In this document: piece after piece, positions 22,973-37,246 of the stretch | Layout: each line of letters begins with the position of its first letter | Position numbering within the stretch: the stretch's first letter is position 1 | Assembly: GCA_012295275.1 (NCBI GenBank) | Contig: CM022665.1 | Location: 34,156,022-34,220,021, forward strand | Origin: Chrysomallon squamiferum | Lineage: Eukaryota; Mollusca; Gastropoda; Neomphalida; Peltospiridae | DNA length: 64,000 nucleotides | Direction: 5' to 3' | The notes under the pieces: generated by a model | The model's database searches: none | Told to the model about the DNA's origin: nothing | The model's input: the letters and a program-made list of their open reading frames with translations, nothing else | Program-made: the position numbers and the translations under genes

Positions 22973-23954
22973 AAGACTCCTATATCTGTTTTCCATGACA
23001 GCTTGGTGGTCTCTCAGCCCTGACTCTGATATGTTATGGACTTTCATATTAGACACACTGCAGCTGGATTTTCCAGTTTTGTTCTCTGATGTGCCAGTGG
23101 TAGAGAGATGGCCAGGCAGCCTGTGGTATACTCCTTATCCTCTCTCAGTCTTTTGGCCACTGAGGCAAACCTCTCGGATTTACTCTACAGCTTTTTAATC
23201 TTCTTTTACCTAGCTTAAGAATAAATTCCAATAGCCACATTTGAGATTAATGGACTTAATTTGATATATTTCAAATGAATGCTCATTGTTTTCATTCTGA
23301 GGCTAGTCTGTTGTCTTAGCTGTTTGATGTGGTACTAGTTGTTTATTGTTAGACTGTCAGTTTAATTTATTAATATTCATTGTTTTAGTAAAAGTAAGTG
23401 TATAGTTATGCTAGCTAGGGCTTCAGCTATCAGTCAGTAGTAGATTTTCTCTTCTGGTTTTTTTTTAAATTATTTTTATTTATTTTGTTTGTTTTTGAAT
23501 AAATTATTGGTTTTATTGTTAAAAATAAAAGTATTTTATAATATTCTCAGGGCACTGAAAAGGCTTGACCACACAAGTTTTGTTTCTTATTTGTTTTTTC
23601 TGACTGCTTTAGGCTTTGCCATTTTAAATGATTGGATTAGTCTGATGTGAAAAAAAGGGTTAAATGCACACACAAAAAAAATCGTTTTTATTCAGTGTAG
23701 TGAATGTAAAGTGATTGTGTGTGATCTTTATATTTGTATTTGAAAGAAAACAATGTACAAATTCATTAAATTTCTAAAAGCTGTCACAGATGCAAATAAA
23801 TATTTAACGGTAAAATTTTTAAAAAGGAAGAAAAAGATATTTTGTTTTTTTTATATGTAATAAAAGCAGATGAAAAATCTATTTTGTAACTGAGCAAAAG
23901 TATTTTTTAGATATTTATAATAACAACAAAAAAAAACCGACTGAATTTTACTTT

Positions 23955-24064
23955 TGATGATTATAATATATATATATATATAAACCATAATTAATTTCTT
24001 TGTATATATATATATATATATATATGAAGAAATTAATTAGGTTTTTGTTTTTTTTGATGATTAT
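23955..24064. repeat. AT-rich palindrome flanked by 10-bp direct repeats
   Basis: The arms AAACCATAATTAATTTCTT and AAGAAATTAATTAGGTTT are inverted copies around a (TA)n core. TGATGATTAT stands at both outer borders (23955-23964 and 24055-24064), as a target duplication would. Confidence 0.7.
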
Positions 24065-27000
24065 TAAATTCTTAATGCATAATTAAAACTCAATTGCATT
24101 CCTCATATATACATACATGCCTCATAAATATTTCTTTCTTTTATTACATTCAGCATTATTTAAGAATATTTGATCTGTTTTATAATCCTAATATATGTCA
24201 AGTAAAACATTTTTAGTTAATTATATGCTGTTTTTGAGGGTGGTATTTGTTGTTTTTTTTTGTTTTTTTTTTTTATTTTGGCTGCAAGTCCTTCATTTTA
24301 AGTAAAAAAATTACACACATTAAAAAGAAAAATAGAAAACAAAGATCTCTTTAATAATAGACCGTATTGTTATGTTTATCACACTCACCTCAACATCAAA
24401 ACAAAGTAACTGAACTTTATTTAAGGCTTAAATCAGAATCTCCAAATATATGATTAGTTGTATCTTATTCTGTAGAATCTTACAGGATATTCCTACGGTA
24501 ATTAAGAAAACCTTATAATTAAAGATATATATTTATATTTTTTTAATTTTCTGGGCATCTGAAATGGCATTAACATTAATGAAAAAAAGATTTCAATATG
24601 TATTGAAAGAAACTGAATTCTTTTATTGCAAAAAATAAAAGTACATTAAGTACTGATAATATCAGCTAGAATTTTAATGAAGCATTTATCAGAGTTGCTA
24701 CTGGCTAAAGCTGAAGCTCTGGTATGAAGCATTTACTGATACTGCAGATTAACATTCAGCTTACCCAAAGTGATGTCATTTAATGTCAGAATAAGTTGTA
24801 CAGCATAATGTATACGGCTTACGCTGTTTGAAGAAGTTTGTAATTGTTGTTACCGTTTTTTATTATTATTATTTTGCATGTGACTTATCTGTTCATAAGT
24901 GTTTTCAATGGAACTACAACTAATTTATTTTACATTTCATGGGCTTTTAACTGATTTTCACCTTATAGTATCTTTTTCTAATTCAGTTTTGAAAGGAAAA
25001 TGTAACACCAACTTAAATATATTTTGTAAATTTTGTGTAAGATCTATTGAAAATTTTACTTGCTTGATCATCATTAGCAGCACTCAAATTTTAATGTTCA
25101 CTTAATAATCTGATGTTCTGTTTTCTGTTAATATTGTTTTATATTTCTTTTAAAAATAAATTTAATTGTTTGGGGTTGTTTTTATCATTTTAAATTAAAA
25201 CTATTTAAAAATAAATGGATCATTTTAAAAATTATAAAATTTACAAAAATATACATTACCTCATGGGTTTAATCCAAATTTTGGCTCATAAAAGTACCAG
25301 TCATTTAAAGATAGGTATTCAGTAATTCATGATTAATTTAAACAAGATTTTATTTCATGTATGGCTGTTCACCCAAAGAAGCACTAAAAACAGTTAATAT
25401 TAATTTTTGTTATTTTTATACTTTAGATGTCCTGTTCTGTTATAGTTTCTTTTTTTATTGTTGTTGTGTTTACAGTTTAAAAAAATAGAACAAAGACAAC
25501 TGCCTAAAATGGATCTTTTTACTTGTAATAGTTAATTTAGCATTCTTAATTTTGATCCAGAACATTTTTTATTTTAAATCATCACCTAAGCTTAATTCAT
25601 AACTTGTTAAGATATGTTTTCTTTATTAACTTGTTACTTAAATTTAAAATGCAGATTAAAAACAGTTACATATATCACTATAAAGTACTGTTAAACATGG
25701 CAGATATCATTTGTGAAATCAGTAAAGTATTTATGTGTGAAAGCAACTTTCAGATACAAACACCTTTTGTAGGATAATGCAGCAATTTCAGTAATTAATG
25801 CCAGGTTTCTATCTAACCACTTCACCTAAAATTTGTTAGGATACACAATTTTAGTTACTGCTCAACAGAATCTACTTGCATGTAGTTTTGCTAAAAGAAA
25901 ATAAATTAAATTACTGACTAATAAAATAAAATTCTGTTGAAATCTTTAAAAATTATTTAACTGACATTAACTGTTAATATTTTATTCAGAAATATATTAG
26001 CTTGTTCATTATTTTATTATCATCTGAAGTTGCAAATGGATAAACATATGGATGCCAGATGGCTTGTACATTACATCAGAAATAATTTAACCAGCAGCTA
26101 ATTAATTTATATCAGTCTTGTAATATATTAATACTGGAATGATGTACATATTTATCACACTATTTAATCAAAGTCAATTATTTCTTGTCTGTTTATTTTC
26201 TTCAGAAAGCTTAATCTGCTGTTTACCTATGGCTTTACATTAAAGCCTAAAAGATAATAGCTTCATGAAATCAAATTCGTATTTAAATAATTGATACTGA
26301 TGCATGACATTTACATACATTAATAAATTACAGAAAATATGTTACATGATGTCATAGTTAAATATCAGAATGATAGCAGGTTGGTTCAGTTATAAAAAAT
26401 ATGTGTTAATAGAGTTTATGGATTAAACTTGTAAACAATGACTCGAATAGCATATACTTATTTTCACAAGGAAGTAATTACCAGATAAACATTTCTAACT
26501 AATGATGTATTACATTCTTATATACTTGACTGAAAAAATAATGTTAACACATGCAGATAGTGATGTTAACTAGTTCACAGTTACTGAAAAGTGAACTTTC
26601 AAAATGAACACTGTCCTTCATGAGCTAATTATGTCTCAAAAAAATAATAATAAAAAATAAAATAAAATTAACAAGAAAAACTTAGCATCAAGCTCATATT
26701 GAGTGTTTAATCCTTGTTTTCAGAGAGACCTAGCTCTTCAGCAATTTATTTTGGCTCAAAAGAAATTTCTTCAGAACTGTTTTTGCTATAATGTTGAATT
26801 CAGGATCTGCCAGTTAAATGATACTTCAAAACATTTTGAAATTTCTATATTTCTATACTTTGTGTATTTAATTTTTAGTGTGATTTTTGTTGTGTGCATT
26901 GTATCCCAGTTTTTCAATATATCTTTTGATTTAAATCAGGTTTTTTCCCCTAACTTGTTTTGCCAGTAATATAAAAACCAAAGTTTTTGTTTTGCATTTT

Positions 27001-27591
27001 AAAGTGTTTATACACACACACAGATACACAAATGTACAATATATGTGTGTGCGTGTGTGTGTAATTTTTTTTTAATTTTTTTTTTTGTAATGTTGAGTTT
27101 CTGTTTTTAAAATATATTAATTACCCATTTAAACCTGTTGCTGTAATGGACTGAAACTTTTGCATGTTTTTTGTTTTGTTTTGGTGTGTACATTACATTT
27201 ATTAAAAATGTATGTTGAAAATGTGTATATTTTTGCAGTAATTTCAAGTTTGCACAAGCTCTTTTATTATCTGTATGTGACTTCGTAAATTTAACCATTT
27301 GTATGTTACGTGATTACCACTCTCACTCTAAATCCTTTACTTGTGTTCGGTCAAGCTCGTCTTTGGCAAGCTGTCTGATACATTCATTTTCTCTTTTCAC
27401 GATATTGCTAATTTTTTCTTGAATAAATTTTGAAAACATTGGTCATTATTTATGATTAAATATTGTGTTGTCTTTTATTTAGTGTTTTTTAGAGAAAGAT
27501 TTATAGACATCCATAAATAATAGTCCGTTTAAAATGGTATCTTCTATAAGAAAATCAGAAAAATTAAATAATTTATATATTATATATCACT

Positions 27592-27593
<2 letters not shown>

Positions 27594-27651
<58 letters not shown>
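27594..27651. repeat. (TA)n microsatellite
   Basis: Nearly 30 uninterrupted TA units, immediately before the sequence leading into the hAT-like transposase fossil. Confidence 0.95.
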
Positions 27652-27653
<2 letters not shown>

Positions 27654-27902
27654 ATGTGAATCTTCTGGATTATTGACTGCCCGATTGATTTTCAAAATTT
27701 GTGATCATTCTGGGTTTTGCACAAACCACTAATTCAATCGTCGAACAAACATGGCTGCCGCCACGTTTTAACTAATCTCTTGGGAAGTAAGTGCGCAGTA
27801 TCAACAATGGCATGCGTACAGGAACATAAGCTTCATCGTTTTTGTTATTGAAATTCCGTTGTGAATAGACAATTTATGATAGCATACAAAATAACTGACT
27901 GA

Positions 27903-30328
27903 ACTGCCGACTTGAATGCTTTGGGGAGGGATGTGAAGAATAAGTTTTGGCGGATGTGGTTGGAAGAAACGGATGAAAACGGTGATTTCTTGAGTAAGTA
28001 TTTGAGAAAGATTGATGTGCCGGGTTTTGTAATTTGTGTGTGGTGCATTGTCAAGCTAAAATATTCGAGTAGTGGCAAAGCCGATCTAAAAGCACATGCA
28101 AAGAAACAGAAGCATATTGACATTCAGAATGCCAGGCACTGAGGCAGGACACTTCACATTCCAGTTGTGATGAAGGCGACACAGGCAATGGAAGACTGTG
28201 ATATGGACATTGACATTCATGTTTGGCAGGAAACTGCTACGATTCCATATGGTGATCCCCAAAACTGTGGCAATCGTAAGGCAGTTTCAAATCTTGTGCT
28301 GCCAAGGCCTGCACCTTTGGTCAGTGTAACTGATCAGAAAGCTCACCAGGAAGCCTTTACGTTGTCATTTAATGCTGAGAATTCCCTGCCATTGAGCATG
28401 ATGCCCAAAATGATAGAATATGCTAAAGAAATTGCTAGAGATAAAATGGCAATGGATGCCCTAAATGATAGAATATGCTAAAGAAATTGCTAGAGATAAA
28501 AAGGCAATGGATGCCCTGTCATGCATGCATTGTACCACTTCTTCTCATAAGATGTGTGAAGGACTTAGTACTTTTTCTCACAAGAGGCTAGTGAAGGACT
28601 TGAATCAAAGTTTCTTTTCGATGAACATGGATGAGTGTTTTTCAAACAACAACAAAAAGGTGCTCTCTATATTAGTTAGCTACTTCTCCAAGTCACAGCA
28701 AGAGGCTGTAGTCAAACACTTCGAGTCTGAAGACGTGACAGTTGTGAATGCCCAGAAACTTCTGGATTTTATCTTGAAAACTTTTGAGAAGTACCAAATT
28801 CCACTAACAAACCTAATATCCAATTTGTCAGATTCTACAAATTTTATGAGAGGAAAACATGCCGAATTTGAAACCCTGTTGAGAGAAAAGGTCCCCCATC
28901 TGTGTGACATTGATGGTGATATCTGTCGCCACATACACAACAGTGTTCAGAAATTCTGTGTTCATTTTGGGTATTAGTTGAAAGTCTGATGGTTGACTTG
29001 CACATGAATTTTAAATGAAGCCCAGATATACACAAGTCATTCCAAGAGGTGTGCTTCATTCTTGGAATAAGCTACACAATGCCTGCCCAACGAGTTGCAC
29101 ATCAGTGGTTATGTGTATATGATATGCTGACAAAGAACTTGCCAATGTTGAATGAATTCCGAATCTTCTATTTTGCCTGGGAACCTACCAGTGGTGGCCT
29201 GAAAGTTGCTTACACCCCAGTTGTTGCAAAACTCCTTTCAAAAGTCTCCATGGAAGGAAGGCAAAGGATCTATAGCATCATAAACAATATGAAGCAGAAT
29301 AACCTGACACAGGATGGTAAAAGCCCTAAGGAGAGAATTGTGACCAGGGTACTCTATAAATTATGAACAAACAAAGTTGAACATAAATTTATACTCAGCC
29401 CTACTGCCCATGTTCAAATCCATGATCCTCATGTTTGAACTAAAACAACTGATGATACATTGGTTACATGATGAAATGGTTGACCTCTTCCATCACTTCT
29501 TAGCATGTTTCCTGAAGCATGAGGTCCTCAGAGATACTAATTTCAAACAGTTGAAAAGAATTGATGTAGAAGATGAGGGAAATCACCTCCCCATCTAGTC
29601 CATATTCATTGGATCAGCCACACAGTCCATTGTTGATGCAATGAAGAAGAAACCTATCCAAAGAAAGGAGGCAGTTGAATTCATGGAAACAGTGAAGAAA
29701 GCACTTAGTTTCCTCTAAATACATGCAGCAGAAGCTCCACTTGGAGAATGTATTGCTTCTGTGTCTGTCAGCCCTAGAGCCCAGAATTCAGGGACAATCC
29801 ATGACATGTGGTGCATTGAGAAAACTGAAGGACTTCATGCCCAATGTGTTACAAAATGAAGAGTATGACACTTATCTGTTGGAGGCATTTCATTTGCAAG
29901 TAGATCAAGACCTACCACCAGCAGAAGTTGATCGAAAGCCTGTTCAATTAGACCACTGGTGGGTTAAAGTGTTTGGGAGGTATTCCATATTGGCTAAAGT
30001 AGTCGAGGCATGTCTAAGCATTTTTACAGGACCCCATATTGAACAATCGTTCAGTCAGATGAATGACATTGTCAAAAAGAAGTCAAACTGTTCAGAAATG
30101 GCCGACTCTGCAATGCAGAATGTCCAATATGATCTTTCTGCCTGGCATACCACCTCCATCCAGGCATTCCATCGCGATGACATTCTCAGAACTCCTGTGG
30201 ACCAGAATATGGTTTACCACACAAACACTGCTGCTGCTAGGTGCAAGAAAAAACTTGAACAAGCTAAGCTGGAGACTGAACAAAGAGCCATCAGGCTCAA
30301 GTTGAATCACAAGGCAAAACCATCGTAG
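27903..30328 (+). pseudogene. hAT-superfamily transposase with BED-type finger, decayed
   Basis: A long transposase-like sequence is broken into several frames. The N-terminal part (to 28141) carries a BED-like zinc finger, CVWC followed by KAHAKKQKH. The middle part (28167-28977) has the hAT blocks FFSMNMDECFSNNNKKVLSI, NLISNLSDSTNFMRG and LCDIDGDICRHIHNSVQKFC. Next come 29049-29366 and 29377-29598. The last part (29723-30328) includes the C-terminal dimerisation region (HWWVKVFGRYSILAKVVEAC, HIEQSFSQMNDIV). Stops and frameshifts separate all parts, one of them caused by a 55-bp tandem duplication. There are no introns, and I found no terminal inverted repeats. The opening frame has no ATG. 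It is a dead transposon copy rather than a domesticated gene. Confidence 0.8.
28408..28517 (+). repeat. 55-bp tandem duplication inside the transposase fossil
   Basis: Two adjacent copies (28408-28462 and 28463-28517) differ at only a few positions. Because 55 is not a multiple of three, the second copy throws the reading frame, and this by itself explains one of the breaks in the transposase. Confidence 0.9.
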
Positions 30329-32361
30329 GTGGTAAAACAACCTCGGTGCACAGAGCTGCTAAACAAATCACATACTCTGATTTAAAAAAAAATTCACTGC
30401 TTATGGTTCCCTAAATTTTATAAAAATATTTTCCTGATATTTTTTGTCAGGCCATTCTCATCTATGTATATATAATACTTTATTATTATTAAAATATTTT
30501 TAACAATATATGGGAAGTAAGGAATAAACAACTGCCAATTCTATATGTACAAGAAAGCACATTCATAACCTTTGGTAATTTTTTACAGAATTAATATAAA
30601 AAATAAAAAAAAGAGGTTGTAAGTCTAAAATATGTAGTTGAACAATATTTATTCATAATTAATACATTACAACTGGTGATTTTTTAAATGCATATTAAAC
30701 AAAGTAAATGTATAAATATTAATTTTAACATTAACTTGTCACAATACTATGCCAGCAAGATGAATAACAGATGGGAAAAAAAAGAAAATTATATTTAACA
30801 TCTGACTGAGGGATTCATTAATTAAAATGACCAGTAGGTTTCAAAATAATAACAAAATGTTAGTCCTTTCAGTCAGATTAAATGACTGAATAACTTTCTT
30901 ATTGTAGAAAATTAACAAAAACCAAAAGAATTAAATGGCAATTTCTGTTAATGTCCTAATTCTCTAAAATTACATCAAAATTTAAAACTTCTAATTATGG
31001 AAAGTTATGTCACAGGAAAGATCAGTTCAGACAAACTCTCAAAACTCTTATCTACAGAAAATGCCCATTTCCCAAATTATTATCTAAACAACAGCAACAA
31101 ACTACCAATAATTAAAACCTGATATATGTTCTAACAATATTGGTACTGAAGAAAAATATTAATGCAATCAAACTTGAGCACACTGGATCAGACCAGTCAA
31201 TTTCAGACTATTACTTGTAGAAAACTAACAACTGAATATAATAAGTGAAAAAACAAGATGCAAGAAGGTTTAATAATGTTGTTATTCACAGAAAAGTACT
31301 AAAATCATGAAAAAAGCAAGACGTAACAATACTACCATTCATAAATATGGAAGCTGTAATATGAAGTATCTCAAACTGGTAGAAAAATATCAACTTTTGC
31401 TAAGAATATTAACATCAGTGGTATTTTTGTTTGCATATGTTCAAATAAGTTCTAAAAATATTAATTAAGCCTTTAAGGATTAAGAAAACCATTAATATTG
31501 ATATTATTGTTCATTTTATAATTAAGAAAATCAACAGTTCCAGTGTGCTCACCAAAACAATCTTTATGAACATAACTTAAGTGTACTTTATATTTAAGCT
31601 GCCTTTTGACAAATGTATTAAAAAGCATCTGTCAAATCCATACAAACTCTTATTGAGATTGCATCCCCTAAAACATGTAGCTACCTAAAATATAAAAAAA
31701 AATTATTCTGTATTTAAAAACTTCTATTGGGTTCATATGAACATTTCTACTTTCTTAGTTCAAAAATTACTGAACAATATGGATACAACAACAAAAAAAG
31801 TAACAAAGAACTAGCATTTATAATGAAGAAAGAATTGCATAACTGATGCTCAGATTGTACAACAAGTGATTATGTACAAATAACATGACATTTTATAATA
31901 AACCATCTGTATGTACTCAAATTCTGGATTTTTCTTTAAAAATTACAGTCATAAACTTCCTCCATGCAGATTTTTCAACAGATGTTAACAACATCACCAA
32001 CACTTTAACAAAGAACTTCCTTGAAACTTAAGTCTCTCTCCTTTTACAATAACTATGACATAAATCAAGTTTTTCATTATAACATAAATCCAAAGTTCCA
32101 TGTACTGGTTCCAACCTTTGAAAGCGTGTATATTTACTGCAGTTATATAGTACTTGTGTATTTTTCTCCTGCAGTTAACATTTACTGTTGATGTTTATTC
32201 AGCTGTTTTATATAACATTATTAAATTATCTTTGAGATATCAATAAAACACGTCTAATGACTATTAAATTATAGCTTGTAATTATTAGCAAAATAAATAG
32301 GATTTCTCAGAGGAATATTAGGCATTTTTTACCTTTTCCTTTTTAAATATAAACATAAAAA
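30329..32361. other. Spacer and JKAMP 3' untranslated region
   Basis: AT-rich and without supported coding sequence. A minus-strand AATAAA lies at about 32194-32199, some 165 bases past the JKAMP stop, and may end that message. Confidence 0.6.
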
Positions 32362-35050
32362 CTATACATTTTCTAACTTATCTGGATGGGAACATCTGAC
32401 AGTTAACACATAAAATAATGCTGGGAATGGTACCAGAGCCAAAAGAGGCATTTCAAAACTAGGATTCTTCAATTCTGTCAGTGAAATTATTCCATAGGCA
32501 TGTAATGCCCAGTGTCCCACAAGTATTGTAGCATTTCGGCCATTGGTAAAACTATCAACAAATAAGTCTTTAATGTTCTAAAAATAAAGAAAGAAAATTG
32601 AAAAGAACATGAAGTTTCCTGAAATATTCAAATATAAATATAAATATGTTTTGAGGATGCTAAACTTAGTTTTGAGGGTAATCAAACATTTTTGGAAACA
32701 TCATAAATGTTGCAGGTAGGTAAAGATCACTTGTGCTAATAAATGATGTGTAATTAGTAAAAACTTGTAAGAACAGTAAAAGTTACAATTCCATTAATAT
32801 GTTTCAATGAAATTAATATTTAAAAAAATAATGTTTTTTACTTGTTTCTTTACTTGCAACATTTTTAAATCAACTCTTTTTTATTTTCTAAAAAACCAAC
32901 AGCAACAAGAACAATAAAAATAAAAATCACACATACATATAAAATAATTCTTTCTTTACCTGTTCTTTCATTGTAGCAAGGTGTACTGCACTTGTCACAA
33001 CAGATACAACCAATATTATGTATGGAAATGCATAATCTGAAAAAAGAAGAGTTTTTAAAAATACTTTTAGGATCTGTTGTTCAATTTAGATTATAAAAAA
33101 ATAATAAAATAAAATCAATAAATAAAGTAACAATTCTCAAAAAATGTTAACAAAAGTTCTTATATATCAAGATAAAATTATATATTAAAAACTGACAAAA
33201 GTTACTTTGAATAAAACACCATAAAAATGAAACATGTAATATTGAATATTTTCACATTTTCATCTAACTTACATAGAAGTCCTCCAAAAATAGCCTGTAC
33301 AACAATCAGTATTGGTAAGAAGTATAGTGCTGCATATGCTGACTTAGTACCCCGTGATTCAACCAACTTGAAGGATACAAATGTTCTGATAAGCAACAGA
33401 AAGACAAGTGATAGGGAGTAGTGTATCATAACCATTGAATACCTACAAAATAAAAAATACATGTGTTAAATTATTCTTTCCAATCAGCAGTATTGTTTCT
33501 TATGTCACTTTAAGAAAATATTTAAACACAGATTTTGTCACTGTGTTTACAACAAAAAAATATTAAATTTTATGTTCTCCCTATACCAGCAAACTGATTT
33601 AAAAAAAAAAAATAAAAAAAAAAATAAAAAATATCAATATTTTCACCCAGAAATATTTCATTTGTCTTAATAAAACATTCTCTTCTGGTATGTATAATAA
33701 TACAAAGTAGTTTAAGTTTTAAAAAATCAGTGTATCTCTTTCTGTATCAACATACATAGTGAAAGGAAAGAAAGTCGAAGAAAACAAGTAAAAACTGAAG
33801 GTATGTTTTTTGTTTTTTAACACTGCATTTTCAATCAGCAAATACTTATTATAAAAGTGTGAAGTATCAACTAAACTCAATTATTTAAGTAAATTCACTT
33901 ATTTATATGACAGATATTTCAGTATGTATGTACCTTCTAAACACATTACAAATAACAGTTAATATTAATAGTGAATGCATGTGAACTCACAGAGGAAACA
34001 CCATTTCTTGAGTACAATGAAGAGTAGTTGTGTAATTGATGCTTGGATTGTACAGCAATGTGTACCAGTCAGAGAGGTGGTTGACACTGCAGGATCTAAT
34101 ATCAAGTCTGCCTACAGGGTCTGCCATGACCAAGGTTAGCAGAGCAGCCAGGACACTTTCTAGCAGAGCACTGATGTGAAGAAATATCACTCGTCTGAAA
34201 ATCAAAGATGTGTATAATAAAAAAAATTAAAAAAAAGTACTACATGGACAACATAAACTAATTATTTTAAAATACTGCTTACTGTATTCCATTTATAAAC
34301 TGAAGCACAAAATCTTCATACTAAATTATAATAAAATAAATGCTCAAACAAAATAATTAATTAATTATTATATATATTTACTGGCTTCTGTTTTGAAACA
34401 ATCATATCAAGTTTTGAAAATATAATAAATAAAAAGAAATAATTGTTTTTATAACTAAGATAAATGTCTGACATTGCAAATTGGTCATTAGCCATTTTAA
34501 ATAATATTAAAGCAGTAATAATTACAAGAACAGCAGCCTTAATGAAAATAACAATAATAATTCAATAAATGTTATACTTTATTTACTGTTATATTAGTAA
34601 AATGAATATTTGTTTCTGTTAAGTATTATTTTTCCTATGTGATCAAAAGTGAAAAAATATATTAATTATTTGGGATCAAAATGCTGAACTAATTAAAAAA
34701 ATATCATTGACAGTTATGCAGATGGGAAGTACAGGATTTTCTGTAAAATAACGACACATTCAGGACAATATAATTATTTAAACTGTAAACTAAAATTTAA
34801 AAAAAAGAAAATAGACAGTACTTTTTTCTCCTGGTGGTAAATTCAATAAAAAACCAGTGTAGAACAAGAGAAAGAAGTGCCATAAATCCAAGATACAGCT
34901 GATCATATAATGTGAGATGTCCATCACATCGTATGCACATTGACTTACTATCTGGTTGATAACCTCGTGGACAAGCCTATTATATAATAAAATTGAAACA
35001 TGAATATTAATATTATCAGTGTACTTAGACATATATTACTACAGATACTT

Positions 35051-35083
<33 letters not shown>

Positions 35084-37205
35084 AAAACAGAAGTATCAAC
35101 ATATTTATATGCATGATTCTGACAGAGAAACCTCATTTTAACATGTGGGAGATCGGGGCACAGTGGATTGGAAATCTTCTGTTTAATATTATTTCTATGT
35201 TAAAGTCAGCATACTTAATGATGATGGTGGAAATGATAGAAGAACTTCACCTGTATAAAACTTTTTACTTATAACCTGCCAACTGCCACCATTTTTTGGT
35301 GAATGGAAATTTTAAAAAAAATATTGGATACACTGTGATGGTACCTAAGTGTAGGCAAAAGGAAATAAAATTATAATAACTCAATTTAAAACAGTCCTAT
35401 AAAACCTGTTACAGTTAAACCTAGTGTTCAAGATTATAAACAGTGAACAAGTACAAAGGGAACATAGTATGTGCATGTCTTGCAAAACATTTTAAACTAA
35501 ACTGCATCTGTGGGTCATGCAATACTCAAAACAGGTCAGTGAATCCCCTGGTTGAAGATGTTAACTGATGTTAACCTGTCGCAGCACATCTGAGTAAGAG
35601 GTGAGGTCCACTGGAAATACCATGTGGTGTGTGACACGAGCTGTGCCATCTTATTGGTTGGGAGCAGGCAACTTTCCTACAACATCATTGAATGAAACAT
35701 CTGGTATGTCTTCTACATTTGGAAAAATAAATGTGAATGACTTTGGTTTCTCACATCTCAAGAACTTCACTTCAAAGACTGCCTCATCAGTAGCTTCAAT
35801 ACGGTTTTGGACCTGCCCTATGTACACAACTGTAGTTTTTTCACTGAAAACTTTATCAAAACAAAATCGTAAGTATTGAGTGCATTGGAATCTGGCAATT
35901 CTATGTCCTCTACTTGATGCTCCATAAGTTCATCATAGTCTGATGCATCATCATCATCAACACAGAATGTGCTGTCATCTGCTTCCTTGTTGGAACTTGT
36001 GCTGTCTTCATTTGCATTATCTATAGACTGGAACTTAAGCTTCTTTGTAACTTTTCTAACTACTTTAATCTTTCGGCTCTCTTGTTTATCTTTCTTTCTT
36101 TTTCTTTTTTGTTCAACTTCTCTTATTTGTTCCTTGATTGGAGTGTCTGTCAGAATAAGAGTTGCACCCTTCTTTCTTCCTCCTTTGTTTTTACCTGTCA
36201 GCCTGTACTGAATTTTTGATACTATAATAAGGTTATCCTATAGAAGTATCACTTCATCATGACTGAAAACCTGGTGGCAGTTGTATTTTGGTGAATATGC
36301 TTGTCTTCAGAAGTGCGTGCCTTTTTCACGTATCTACAGAGAGTTGAAAACTTGATGTTATGTGTTACACCAACATTTTGAATACTTTTTCCTTCATCAA
36401 TCACAGTGCAAACAGTTTCTTTCATTTGCCCACTATCAGTATTTCCCATTTTTCTTTCTCCTTGTTTCGTATTGCGTACCATTAATTGTATTGCCTGAAA
36501 TGGTAAAATAAAAACTGTTAATTAAGAGGCTATCTTAAGAATATAAAATAATTTCAATGAGGAAAATAAAATTAGTTTAGAAAAAAAAATAAAGTTTTGA
36601 AAATTTTCCAGAGCACAGTGAATCACTTGTCAAAATGAGCCACTGTACCCCAAATGCACTTAATGCCCTTTTGTGGCACTGTTTTAAAAGTGGCTGCCTG
36701 CAGCAGACAGAGCACGTGGTTATTAACTGCATGAGACAGCCTTCTAATTAAAAACAAGTGCTTGGTTACTGATTACTGGATGATCTATACTAAATGACAA
36801 AAACAATAGAGCATGCAAATTTTACTTTAGGTAGTGAAAAACATACTTTACCTTGTAATTATTCTGCAGTGAAATCTGGTCTTGAATCATGCACTAATTC
36901 AGTTGGGGATTGCCTACAGGTATAAACTGAAGACATCATCTTGTTATTACAAAGTATCAATTTCTCTAAAAATAGACAGATTCACTGTGCCCCGGTCTCC
37001 CCTACATTTGATCATAAAATATTTATATTGTAACAAAAATAAATTGCACTTACAATCTTTTATCTTTTTATGATAAGAAAAACAATGAGTTAATTAAATT
37101 ACATATATAATTTTAAAAACTAATTACCCCACATTCGGATTCTGGTAAAATTTTTCCACAATACAGACCAGGACATAAATGTGACTGCTTTACAAGAGCT
37201 AAAAA

Positions 37206-37246
<41 letters not shown>

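Larger units (their letters stand above)
22932..27593. other. Calcineurin B 3' region and AT-rich spacer
   Basis: It starts with the 3' untranslated region of calcineurin B. AATAAA-type signals occur at about 23219, 23497 and 23525 and again further on, so the end of the message cannot be fixed. The rest is AT-rich with TA microsatellites and no coding region I can support; the frames at 24899-25105 and 26703-26969 look fortuitous. Confidence 0.6.
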
